The notes under the pieces: model-generated
Databases searched by the model: none
Told to the model about the DNA's origin: nothing
The model's input: only the letters and a program-made list of their open reading frames with translations
Position numbers and translations under genes: made by a program
Part shown: in pieces, positions 1 through 6,663 of the stretch
Layout: every line of letters begins with the position of its first letter
Numbering within the stretch: position 1 is the first letter of the stretch
Source of the DNA: Thermomonospora echinospora
Lineage (GTDB): Bacteria > Actinomycetota > Actinomycetes > Streptosporangiales > Streptosporangiaceae
DNA: 64,000 nt
Reading direction: 5' to 3'
Assembly: GCF_900108175.1 (NCBI RefSeq)
Contig: NZ_FNVO01000019.1
Span: forward strand, 93,512-157,511

Positions 1-1934
1 ATCCTGCTCTGCGGCCACGACGGCTCGACCGGCACGTATCCGGCGCCGCTCGCGCAGACGCCCAGCAGGGCGACCACCTGTTCGACGCCCTTGGGGAACG
101 CCACCGCGATCAGATCGCCGGGGCCGACGCCGAGGGCCGCCAGTGCGGCGCCGATCCGCTCCGTGCGTTCCGCCAGTTCCCCGTGGGTGAGGCCGCCCGC
201 CGCGTCCAAGAGGGCCTGCCTGTCCGGCATCGCCTGGGCCGCACGCCGCAGCGGGTCGGGCAGCAGCGGCCCGGCGTCCCCGAACGGCCGGCGGTCCAGC
301 GATTCGTCGGCCCGGAACGTCGGATCCCAGCCGAGCCCGGGGTCGTTCCAGGCGGCGGGTTCGGCGGCCAGCCTGCGCAGCAGCCTCAGATGCGCGTCGC
401 GCATGCCCGCCATGAAGCCGTCGGGGAAGATCCCCTCGACCGCGTCCCAGCAGATCCGCAGTTGGCCGCCCTCGTCGTGGACGATGTGGTCCAGCGCCAC
501 CTGCGGCGTCTGGGAGACGCCGAAGACCTCCTCCCCCAGCCAGTCCGCCGGGTCCCCGTCCTGGCCCGACAGGCCGATGCCGCTGGTAAAGACCACCGGA
601 TGGCGGGGGGTGAGGTCGGCGGACGGCCCTGCCTCGCGCAGCACCTCGACGCCGGAGACGGCGCGGTGTTCCATGTCACTCCAGAACCGGCGGTTGATCC
701 CGGCGGCGAAGTCCGCGAACCCGCCCCACCCCCGCAGGTCCGCCCGGGGGAACTCGACGAGGATCGTGGAGGTGAAGTCGCCGACCAAGTGAGCCAGCTC
801 CGGATCGTCGGGGCGGTCGAACAACGTGGTGTTCAGGCAGAACGCCTCATCGGCCCCCCAGCGGGCCAGCACCAGGCCGAAGGCGGCCAGCAGCACGCCG
901 GTCGGGCTCAGCCCCCGCTGCGCGGCCTGGTCCCGCAGCGCCCGCCACTGCTCGGCGTCCAACTCGGCGGAGTCGCGGACGAACCGGTGGGAACGGATCC
1001 GGGCCAGGTCCTGCGTCCACGGAAGCCGCGGGCCCGGCGGCAGCGTCTCCGCGCGACTCCTCCAGTACTTCAGGTCGCCTTCCCGGCGCCGTGCCTCGTC
1101 CGGATCGGACCGCCTGCGGCGCACCAGCTCGGCGAACGACACCGGCGAGGACTCCAGCCTCGCCTCCGGATCGGCCACCAGGCGGCCCCATTCGTCCAGG
1201 ATCTGCATCCAGCCCGCCAGATCCAGTGCCAGCACGTCGATGCCCAGGAAGATCCGGGTGCGGCCGTCGGGAAGGAGGGCGGCGCGCACGTCGAACAGCG
1301 GCCACCGGTCGGCCGGACGCACCTGGTGGGAGCGCTCGTACCGCAGCCGCCCGAGCCGTTCCCGTACCTCGTCCGGTCCCGCCCGTCGCAGGTCCTCGAC
1401 GGCGATCTCGTAAGGGTCGGTGACCGGCAGGATGTGCTGTCGGCCCTGCCGGTCGACGGTCATCCGCAGCATCGGGTGGTGCCGCACCAGCCGGTTCCAG
1501 GCGTCCGTCAGCCGGACCAGGTCGGCCTCCGGGCCGACGGGACCGGGCCGACGGTCGTACTCCCGGTAGTAGAACGTGGCGACGCCGCCGAGCGGGAAGG
1601 CCGGATCCCGGCCGATCCAGTAGGCGCTCTGCAGCGGCGTCAGCGGGAATCCGCCGTCGTCGTCCGCGGGCCCGTCCCCCGTCTCCACCGGATCCACCGC
1701 TCCCGCCGCGACCGTCCGGACGGTCGCGGCTCCCAGGAAGGCCGTCATCGGCAGATCCAGCCCCAAATCGCGTAGCCGCCGGCGGAGCCGTACGGCCGTG
1801 AACGACTCCAGCCCCAGCACGGTCAGCGGGGTGTCGGTGGCGACCGCCGAGACCGGTAGTCCGAGCACCTCCGCAACCAGTTCCGCAACGTCCTCGGCGG
1901 ACACGGGCGAGGACGTCAGACGCGCTTCGCGCAT
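1..1934 (-). CDS. Non-ribosomal peptide synthetase, carrier-heterocyclisation-adenylation, 3' part outside window
   Basis: Partial gene whose 5' end is in the window and which runs off the left edge (about 644 codons visible). Residues about 12-80 form a carrier domain with phosphopantetheine motif LGLESF. It is followed by a condensation-type domain whose first motif is PLTPLQSAYWIGR and which has D-x4-D (DVLALDLAG) in place of HHxxxDG, the mark of a heterocyclisation (Cy) domain as in MbtB, PchE and coelibactin synthetases. From about residue 530 an adenylation domain begins (LTHGELAERTERIG, then GAGYVPVEPSWP). An N-terminal carrier loaded in trans, followed by Cy, suggests an aryl-capped oxazoline or thiazoline siderophore-type product. 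ATG at 1934 has a good ribosome site (GAAGGAGACCC). A Fur/Zur-type box lies about 55-90 bp upstream, and znuA is divergent. Identity of the metal and product is inference. Confidence 0.88.
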   Translation of the reverse strand, partial: MREARLTSSPVSAEDVAELVAEVLGLPVSAVATDTPLTVLGLESFTAVRLRRRLRDLGLDLPMTAFLGAATVRTVAAGAVDPVETGDGPADDDGGFPLTPLQSAYWIGRDPAFPLGGVATFYYREYDRRPGPVGPEADLVRLTDAWNRLVRHHPMLRMTVDRQGRQHILPVTDPYEIAVEDLRRAGPDEVRERLGRLRYERSHQVRPADRWPLFDVRAALLPDGRTRIFLGIDVLALDLAGWMQILDEWGRLVADPEARLESSPVSFAELVRRRRSDPDEARRREGDLKYWRSRAETLPPGPRLPWTQDLARIRSHRFVRDSAELDAEQWRALRDQAAQRGLSPTGVLLAAFGLVLARWGADEAFCLNTTLFDRPDDPELAHLVGDFTSTILVEFPRADLRGWGGFADFAAGINRRFWSDMEHRAVSGVEVLREAGPSADLTPRHPVVFTSGIGLSGQDGDPADWLGEEVFGVSQTPQVALDHIVHDEGGQLRICWDAVEGIFPDGFMAGMRDAHLRLLRRLAAEPAAWNDPGLGWDPTFRADESLDRRPFGDAGPLLPDPLRRAAQAMPDRQALLDAAGGLTHGELAERTERIGAALAALGVGPGDLIAVAFPKGVEQVVALLGVCASGAGYVPVEPSWPQSR

Positions 1935-1988
1935 GGGTCTCCTTCGATCGGCGCGCACAGGACCGCCTGACCGGCATAAGCCGCCAGA

Positions 1989-2022
1989 CAGACGAACACG
2001 ATAATCATTATCATTTCGTCTG
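1989..2022. promoter_or_regulatory. Fur/Zur-type operator upstream of the NRPS
   Basis: A perfect inner palindrome GATAAT-C-ATTATC (2000-2012) is nested in outer perfect arms CAGACGAA (1989-1996) and TTCGTCTG (2015-2022). The inner part matches the hexamer pattern of Fur-family boxes and is unlike the DtxR/IdeR box (TTAGGTTAGGCTAACC). Since the divergent gene is a zinc lipoprotein with its own box, Zur is the more likely regulator than an iron-sensing Fur. This remains inference. Confidence 0.72.
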
Positions 2023-2368
2023 CCTAGCCCTGTGATCCAGATCTCCGCCCCGCAGTCTCGCCCCCGCCGCATCGACCGGGGTGCCGCGCGCCGACGGGGC
2101 CGTCGCATCGAGGTCCACCCACCCTGGACACACCGCACGGCGACTACACCAAGACCTTGACGAACACCGCCCGCCACCCTCGCGATCCCGCCCCGCCTCG
2201 GTCGGCCCGCACAGAGAGCCTCAGGGCATCAACCGCCGGCCATACGGGCAACGGCGGCATGGCTCGCCCACCTGGCCGTCCTGGTCTGGACGGACCCGGC
2301 CCGCCCTTGCACACCACCACCATGACTCCGCCGGCGGCCTTTGCCGCAGACCCCGCCTTCAGATGACT
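2023..2368. other. Intergenic region without a recognisable gene
   Basis: No reading frame here has a plausible ribosome site or a recognisable protein. The stretch separates the NRPS operator from the znuA promoter. It may hold leader sequence, but nothing specific is visible. Confidence 0.5.
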
Positions 2369-2398
2369 TTGACAACCGTTTTCATTTTTGTCCACACT
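2369..2398 (+). promoter_or_regulatory. znuA promoter overlapped by a Zur-type box
   Basis: TTGACA (2369-2374) is a consensus -35 element. About 18 bp downstream, CACACT (2393-2398) could serve as -10, which would place the transcript start at or next to the ATG at 2405. TGACAACCGTTTTCA (2370-2384) matches 11 of 15 positions of the actinobacterial Zur box TGAAAATGATTTTCA as I remember it, and overlaps the -35. No Shine-Dalgarno precedes the ATG, which fits a leaderless, zinc-repressed transcript. Confidence 0.65.
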
Positions 2399-2404
2399 TG
2401 TGCC

Positions 2405-3400
2405 ATGTTCCCCTTTGGCACCCCTCTTCGCGCGTTCCCCGTGACCACCCTCGCCGTCGCGGGCCTGCTCGGCCTGACCGCCTGCGGAAGCTCCGATGGC
2501 ACCACCGCGACCCCTGGCGGCGACTCGGGCGGCGGCGACACCAAGGTCATCGCGTCGCTCTATCCCGTGGCGTGGCTGGCGCAGAAGGTCGGCGGACGGG
2601 ACGTCTCCGTCACCACGCTGACCAGGCCGGGCGCCGAGCCGCACGGCCTGGAACTGACCCCGCGGCAGATCGCCGACATCGGCGCGGCGAAGTTCACCAT
2701 CTATGTCAAGGGCATGCAGCCCGCCGTGGACGAGGCTGTCGACCAGCATGCCAAGGGCAAGTCTCTGGACGCCGCGTCCGTCGTGAAGACGTTGCCCTCC
2801 CCGGCCGGCGCCGATGGGCACGACCACGGCGAGGAAGAGCACGACCACGGCGAAGAGGAGCACGGCCACGAGGACGAGGTCTCCTACGATCCGCATGTCT
2901 GGCTGGATCCGAACCGTATGGCCACCATCGCCACCGCCCTCGGCGACAAGTTCGCCGCCACCGACTCTGCGCACGCCACCGGGTACCGGGAACGCGCCAG
3001 GTCCGTCGCCGCGGAACTCAACGCGCTCGACCAGTCGTACCGGAACGGTCTCAGGGCCTGTAAGCGCGACACGGTCGTCACCGCGCACGCCGCGTTCCAG
3101 TACATGGTGGACCGCTACGGCCTCAAGCAGATCTCCATCGCCGGCATCGACCCCGGCAGTGAGCCCTCACCCGCTCGCCTGGCCGAGCTGACCAAGGAGA
3201 TCAAGGCAGCGGGCGCCACCACCGTGTTCACCGAAACGCTGGTCAGCCCCAAGGTCGCCGAGACGCTCGCCAAGGAGAGCGGGGTCAGCACCGCCGTGCT
3301 CGACCCGGTGGAGGGCGTGCAGGAGGGTGCCAGCGACGATTACATATCGATCATGAGAAAGAACCTCGAGACCCTTCGTCCCGCGCTGGAATGCTCCTGA
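2405..3400 (+). CDS. znuA: Zinc ABC transporter substrate-binding lipoprotein ZnuA
   Basis: Binds Zn(II) outside the membrane and hands it to an ABC importer (cluster A-I binding protein). The 331-residue product has a lipoprotein signal with lipobox LTAC (Cys27). Zinc ligands of the family are visible at His80 (AEPHGLEL), His164 (DPHVWLDP), His228 (TAHAAFQY) and Asp300 (VLDPVEG). A His/Glu/Asp-rich loop with HDHGEEE-type repeats spans residues 137-157, typical of ZnuA metal scavenging. ATG 2405 was chosen because the signal peptide starts there and the consensus promoter ends just upstream; in-frame codons further upstream code for nothing recognisable. No znuB or znuC follows, so partner subunits must be encoded elsewhere. 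The divergent NRPS with a similar operator suggests joint zinc control. Confidence 0.93.
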   Translation: MFPFGTPLRAFPVTTLAVAGLLGLTACGSSDGTTATPGGDSGGGDTKVIASLYPVAWLAQKVGGRDVSVTTLTRPGAEPHGLELTPRQIADIGAAKFTIYVKGMQPAVDEAVDQHAKGKSLDAASVVKTLPSPAGADGHDHGEEEHDHGEEEHGHEDEVSYDPHVWLDPNRMATIATALGDKFAATDSAHATGYRERARSVAAELNALDQSYRNGLRACKRDTVVTAHAAFQYMVDRYGLKQISIAGIDPGSEPSPARLAELTKEIKAAGATTVFTETLVSPKVAETLAKESGVSTAVLDPVEGVQEGASDDYISIMRKNLETLRPALECS

Positions 3401-3428
3401 TGCCCCACCGCCCGTCTTCGAGATGACC

Positions 3429-3462
3429 GGTGGTCGCGTCCGCCGGACCGGACGCGACCACC
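3429..3462 (+). terminator. Terminator after znuA
   Basis: A perfect 13-bp inverted repeat, GGTGGTCGCGTCC (3429-3441) and GGACGCGACCACC (3450-3462), with an 8-nt loop, begins 28 bp after the znuA stop. There is no U tract, as is common in high-GC actinobacteria. Confidence 0.8.
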
Positions 3463-3724
3463 CTTCGACGGAAGGTGGACCACGATGACGTGAGCCTGGG
3501 CACGGGTGCCCCGGTGGTGGTCGGCCGTGCGGACGGCGAGACGGCTGCCAGAACGGCAACTGCCGCCCAGGCGACCGCAGACCAGCGCGGTGGCGCTCGC
3601 CGTCGAGAGCGAGATCGAGAGCGAGCAGGCACCGTACGATCTGCTTCAGCTCACTCGGCTGCGACGAGGCGGAACGGTCCGTAGACCGACTGCCAGGGCC
3701 CGTGGCAGGGCGGGAGGTCTCGCC

Positions 3725-4111
3725 ACCCACACCAGGCGGCGCACGGCGTCCGGCGCGCCGCTGATCGAGCTGCAGAACACCCGGTTCGAACTGGCCGAGT
3801 GCGCCACCCTGGCCCACGCGGGCCGGGTGTTCGCCGACTCGTGCGTCGAGCGGCACCTGCGCGGCGAACTCGACGCGGCCACGGCCGCGATGACCAAGTG
3901 GTGGCTGACCGACGTGCAGTGCCAGGTGATCGACCGATGCCTGCAACTGTTCGGAGGCTACGGCTACATGCGGGAGTACCCCATCGCCCGCATGTACGCC
4001 GACGCTCGCGCTCAGCGGATCTACGGAGGGACCAACGAGCTCATGAAGGAGATCATCACCAGGTCCCTGTCCAGGGCGGCGGGACGAGCACCGATCGGGT
4101 GGAACCCCTGA
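3725..4111 (+). pseudogene. Acyl-CoA dehydrogenase, C-terminal remnant
   Basis: Only the C-terminal helical domain survives. The readable part runs from GAPLIELQNTRFELAECAT through WLTDVQCQVIDRCLQLFGGYGY and AQRIYGGTNELMKEIITRSL, about 125 residues of a roughly 380-residue family. These segments form the flavin-adjacent and active-site helices of acyl-CoA dehydrogenases. The FAD-binding N-terminal and middle domains are missing; upstream sequence in frame is low-complexity Arg/Pro-rich noise with no start signal. It is a truncated relic, not closely similar to the intact acyl-CoA dehydrogenase at 54.9-56.1 kb, and ends inside a shared bidirectional terminator. Confidence 0.8.
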
Positions 4112-4150
4112 GCCTGCGGCGTGGGAGACCGCGCCGCAGGCTCAGGGGTT
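4103..4150. terminator. Bidirectional terminator between convergent reading frames
   Basis: A perfect 19-bp inverted repeat (arms 4103-4121 and 4132-4150, arm sequence AACCCCTGAGCCTGCGGCG) with a 10-nt loop. It contains the stop codon of the acyl-CoA dehydrogenase remnant on the plus strand and that of the sigma-linked gene on the minus strand, so it can end transcription from both sides. Confidence 0.85.
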
Positions 4151-4576
4151 CACCCAGTCGGTGACGACACGGCCGTAGCGGAGGCTGAAGGGGCCGGGGC
4201 CGGACAGCGGGGCGGTGAAGCGGCCGAGGGCGTCGACGGTCACCGTGGTGGAGCCGCCGGGGCGGCGGATCCGCACCGGCTCGGCGGTGTCGGCCGGGAT
4301 CAGCCGACCGACGATCCGCCGGGGCGGGTCGGTGACCTCGACCTCGATGGTGGTCTCACCGGCCCGGAAGGTCAGGAACCGCGGCCCCTGCGCACGGCCC
4401 GGACCGCGGACCGGCGCCGCATCGTCCAGCGAGTCGAAGGCCAGTTCGGCCAGCTCGGCGTCGAGCGCGCGGAACACCAGCGCCTCCCGCGCGACCCGCA
4501 ACGACTCGGGGGGCACGGGATCGAGGAACGCGACGGCCCGGCGCAGCCGCGCCTCCAGCTCGCTGTCCTCGTCCAT
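4142..4576 (-). CDS. Small sigma-factor-linked protein of unknown function
   Basis: A 144-residue protein encoded 23 nt downstream of the ECF sigma factor gene on the same strand. Residues 1-50 are predicted helical (ELEARLRRAVAFLD, then REALVFRALDAELAELAFD). Residues 70-144 are beta-rich (FRAGETTIEVEVTD, RIRRPGGSTTVTVD, GRFTAPLSGPGPFSLRY), resembling a small beta-sandwich. There is no transmembrane segment or zinc-binding HxxxCxxC, so it is not a classical ZAS anti-sigma factor, although its position invites a regulatory role. ATG 4576 was chosen because it begins the conserved-looking helix; the longer frame upstream overlaps the sigma gene. Function is unknown; as far as I recall such proteins accompany sigma/subtilase/CHAT loci in actinobacteria. 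Confidence 0.8.
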   Translation of the reverse strand: MDEDSELEARLRRAVAFLDPVPPESLRVAREALVFRALDAELAELAFDSLDDAAPVRGPGRAQGPRFLTFRAGETTIEVEVTDPPRRIVGRLIPADTAEPVRIRRPGGSTTVTVDALGRFTAPLSGPGPFSLRYGRVVTDWVNP

Positions 4577-4599
4577 GGGCCGAATCCCTCGTCTCCGCG

Positions 4600-5187
4600 T
4601 CACGACTGGGCTGCACCGCCTGTTATACCTCGTTCGACGAGGAGCTCCCTGAGCTGGCTCAGGCAGCGGGCCCGGGTGGGGCCGATGCTGCCGACCGGAA
4701 TCCCCAGCGCCTGCGACACCTCCGCATAGCTGGGCGGCGGTGAGGCCAGCAACATCCGCAGCAGCTCGCGGCACCGCCCAGGCAGTTCCTCCAGCGCCTG
4801 CACCAGCTCCCTGTCACGCCGCCGGTCCAGCTCCGCGTCCTCGGCGTCGAGCATCACCTGTTCGGGGGACAGGTCGTCGACGCCGGGCACCAGGGTGTCC
4901 AGATCGCTGGTCAGGGCCACCCGGCTGCCGACGCGGACGGCTTTGCGGGATTCGTTGCGGGCGGTGGTGGCCAGCCATGCGCCCGCCTGCTCGGGGGACC
5001 GGATCCGGCCGATGTGCTCGGCGAACCGGAACCAGGTGATCTGGAAGACCTCCTCGGCCTCCGCCGCACCGAGCCCGTGGCCCCGGGCCACCGACCACAC
5101 CAGACCACTGAACCGCGCGACCAGTGACTCCCAGGCCGCCGCGTCCCCTCCTGCGGCGGCCCTGACCAGGGCCCCGACCTCGTCCAT
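4600..5187 (-). CDS. ECF-type RNA polymerase sigma factor
   Basis: Directs RNA polymerase to a specific promoter set. The 195-residue product has a sigma region 2 (SLVARFSGLVWSVARGHG through FQITWFRFAEHIGRI, residues about 22-75) and a sigma region 4 helix-turn-helix near the C-terminus (LEELPGRCRELLRMLLASP, SYAEVSQALGIPVGSIGPTR), the normal two-domain ECF layout. ATG 5187 is preceded by GGAGGGTGGGGGCGT. It lies 65 nt downstream of the subtilase gene and just upstream of the small protein gene, probably one operon. The sigma factor may drive this locus or be controlled by the neighbouring proteases; neither can be shown from sequence. Confidence 0.9.
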   Translation of the reverse strand: MDEVGALVRAAAGGDAAAWESLVARFSGLVWSVARGHGLGAAEAEEVFQITWFRFAEHIGRIRSPEQAGAWLATTARNESRKAVRVGSRVALTSDLDTLVPGVDDLSPEQVMLDAEDAELDRRRDRELVQALEELPGRCRELLRMLLASPPPSYAEVSQALGIPVGSIGPTRARCLSQLRELLVERGITGGAAQS

Positions 5188-5252
5188 ACGCCCCCACCCT
5201 CCCTGTGAGGCCATGGTAGGTCGGGAGATATCGCCGTATCCGGCGATCCGGG

Positions 5253-6596
5253 CTAGCGCGCCCAGCCGTATGTGGGCGTCCAGCCGGTCGGCAGCAGCAC
5301 CCGCCCGGCGCTCTCGACCCGGCCCGCCCCGGACAACAGCGCCGCCGCCGCCTCCCTGGACGATTCCTTGGTCTTGGACATGCGCGCCGCCATCATCCCG
5401 GCGACGATCGGCGTGGAGAAGGACGTGCCGCTCCACCGGGCCAGACCGGTGGTGAAATCCACCCGAGTCCCCTTCTCGGGGGCGGTCACGCAGGTGCACC
5501 CCTGGTACAGCGGCGGCGAGGGATAGTACCGGCAGTAACCGAACGACGGGTCGCGGTATTCATAGGTTCCGTTGAAGAAGGCGCTCACCAGCCGCTCCCC
5601 CGGCGCGTACACGTCAACCCAGGGGCCGTGGTTGCTGAAGCACGCCAGCCCCGCGCCGTCCTCGCGCAGGGCGCCCACGCACACCACACCGGGGGCGTCC
5701 GTGCCGCCGGGGTAGTAGGTCCGGTTGACGCCGTGGTTTCCCGCGCAGGCCACCAGAGTGGTGTCCGGGTGCTCGCCGAGGAGGCGGAAGAACTCCTCGA
5801 GCCCCGCGAGTGGGACGTCGTCCGCGGTGTGCGCCCCGGCCGACAGGCTGATGATGTCGGGCCAGCCCCTGTGGTCCAGGACGTCCAGGAGAACGGTGCC
5901 GAGGGTGTGCTCGTCGAGCGCCCCGGCGTACGTCAGCGCGTTGGAGACGAACACGTCGGCCGCCGGCGCGACGGCCGTGAGCACCCCGGCGATGAAGCTG
6001 CCATGTCCCGCGTACTCCCGCATGATGCCGGGCAACTGCGCGTTCTCGGGCACGTCGGCCCTGCCGCTCACGTCCGGGGGCAGCCGGGACGGGAAGCCGG
6101 AGACCGGGACCAGGCCGGTGTCGACCACCAGGATCCCGACGCCCTCACCAGCGGCCGGGTCGGGGTTGGACAGGGGGTTGCGGGGATGCCCGGCCGGGGC
6201 CGGCTCGTCGGCCGGGCAGGTCCCGGTCGGCGCGATTGAAACCAGATGGTTCAGCGAGGCGCGCCGGCCCGTCCGTTCCCGCATCTCCAACGCGTCGCGT
6301 CCCCCGTTGAGCTTGACCAGCATCGGCCGGCCGCGCCGCCCCGGCAGCCCGCGCGGCGGCGGGACCTGGTTGGGCGGCCCCTGCATCCGGCTCGGTGCCT
6401 CCTGCGCCTGCGGGACCGCGTCCAGGACGTGGCCCAGGTCGTCCGGGTCGATCAGCAGCTCGTCGTCGATGTAGACCGACAGCGGGGCGTTGCTGGAGTC
6501 GTACAGGACCGCGGGAGTCAGCCCCGTGCCCTCGTAGGCCTGCCGTATCGCCTCGAACTGGGTCAGGAACTTGGGATCGCCATGGACTGGCGGCAT
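5253..6596 (-). CDS. S8 family (subtilisin-like) serine peptidase
   Basis: A 447-residue subtilase. The catalytic triad is complete: Asp159 (LVVDTGL), His198 (AGHGSFIAG) and Ser392 (GTSFSTPIVAG), with oxyanion Asn287 (CAGNHG). There is no signal peptide; residues 1-140 form an unassigned N-terminal region with a Pro/Arg-rich linker, so it probably acts in the cytoplasm. This is unusual for subtilases but fits a regulated proteolytic module. The ATG has a strong AGGAGG ribosome site. It heads the operon with the sigma factor and small protein and is divergent (67 bp) from the CHAT gene, suggesting a two-protease cascade. The partner relationship is inference. Confidence 0.93.
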   Translation of the reverse strand: MPPVHGDPKFLTQFEAIRQAYEGTGLTPAVLYDSSNAPLSVYIDDELLIDPDDLGHVLDAVPQAQEAPSRMQGPPNQVPPPRGLPGRRGRPMLVKLNGGRDALEMRERTGRRASLNHLVSIAPTGTCPADEPAPAGHPRNPLSNPDPAAGEGVGILVVDTGLVPVSGFPSRLPPDVSGRADVPENAQLPGIMREYAGHGSFIAGVLTAVAPAADVFVSNALTYAGALDEHTLGTVLLDVLDHRGWPDIISLSAGAHTADDVPLAGLEEFFRLLGEHPDTTLVACAGNHGVNRTYYPGGTDAPGVVCVGALREDGAGLACFSNHGPWVDVYAPGERLVSAFFNGTYEYRDPSFGYCRYYPSPPLYQGCTCVTAPEKGTRVDFTTGLARWSGTSFSTPIVAGMMAARMSKTKESSREAAAALLSGAGRVESAGRVLLPTGWTPTYGWAR

Positions 6597-6663
6597 CGTG
6601 CCTCCTTTCGCCGGGAGCGATGTTCGCCTTATGTAGAGCGCCAGTGCGGATTCCTGATACCTC

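Noticed and set aside
183..1775. Long plus-strand frame opposite the NRPS
   Set aside because: Arg/Pro/Gly-rich antisense shadow of high-GC coding DNA; the minus strand carries clear NRPS domains.
1989..2022. DtxR/IdeR iron box
   Set aside because: Sequence follows the Fur/Zur hexamer pattern and lacks TTAGG-CTAA arms.
4142..4774. Longer 210-residue version of the sigma-linked protein
   Set aside because: Its first 66 codons overlap the sigma factor gene and lack a ribosome site; ATG 4576 fits better.
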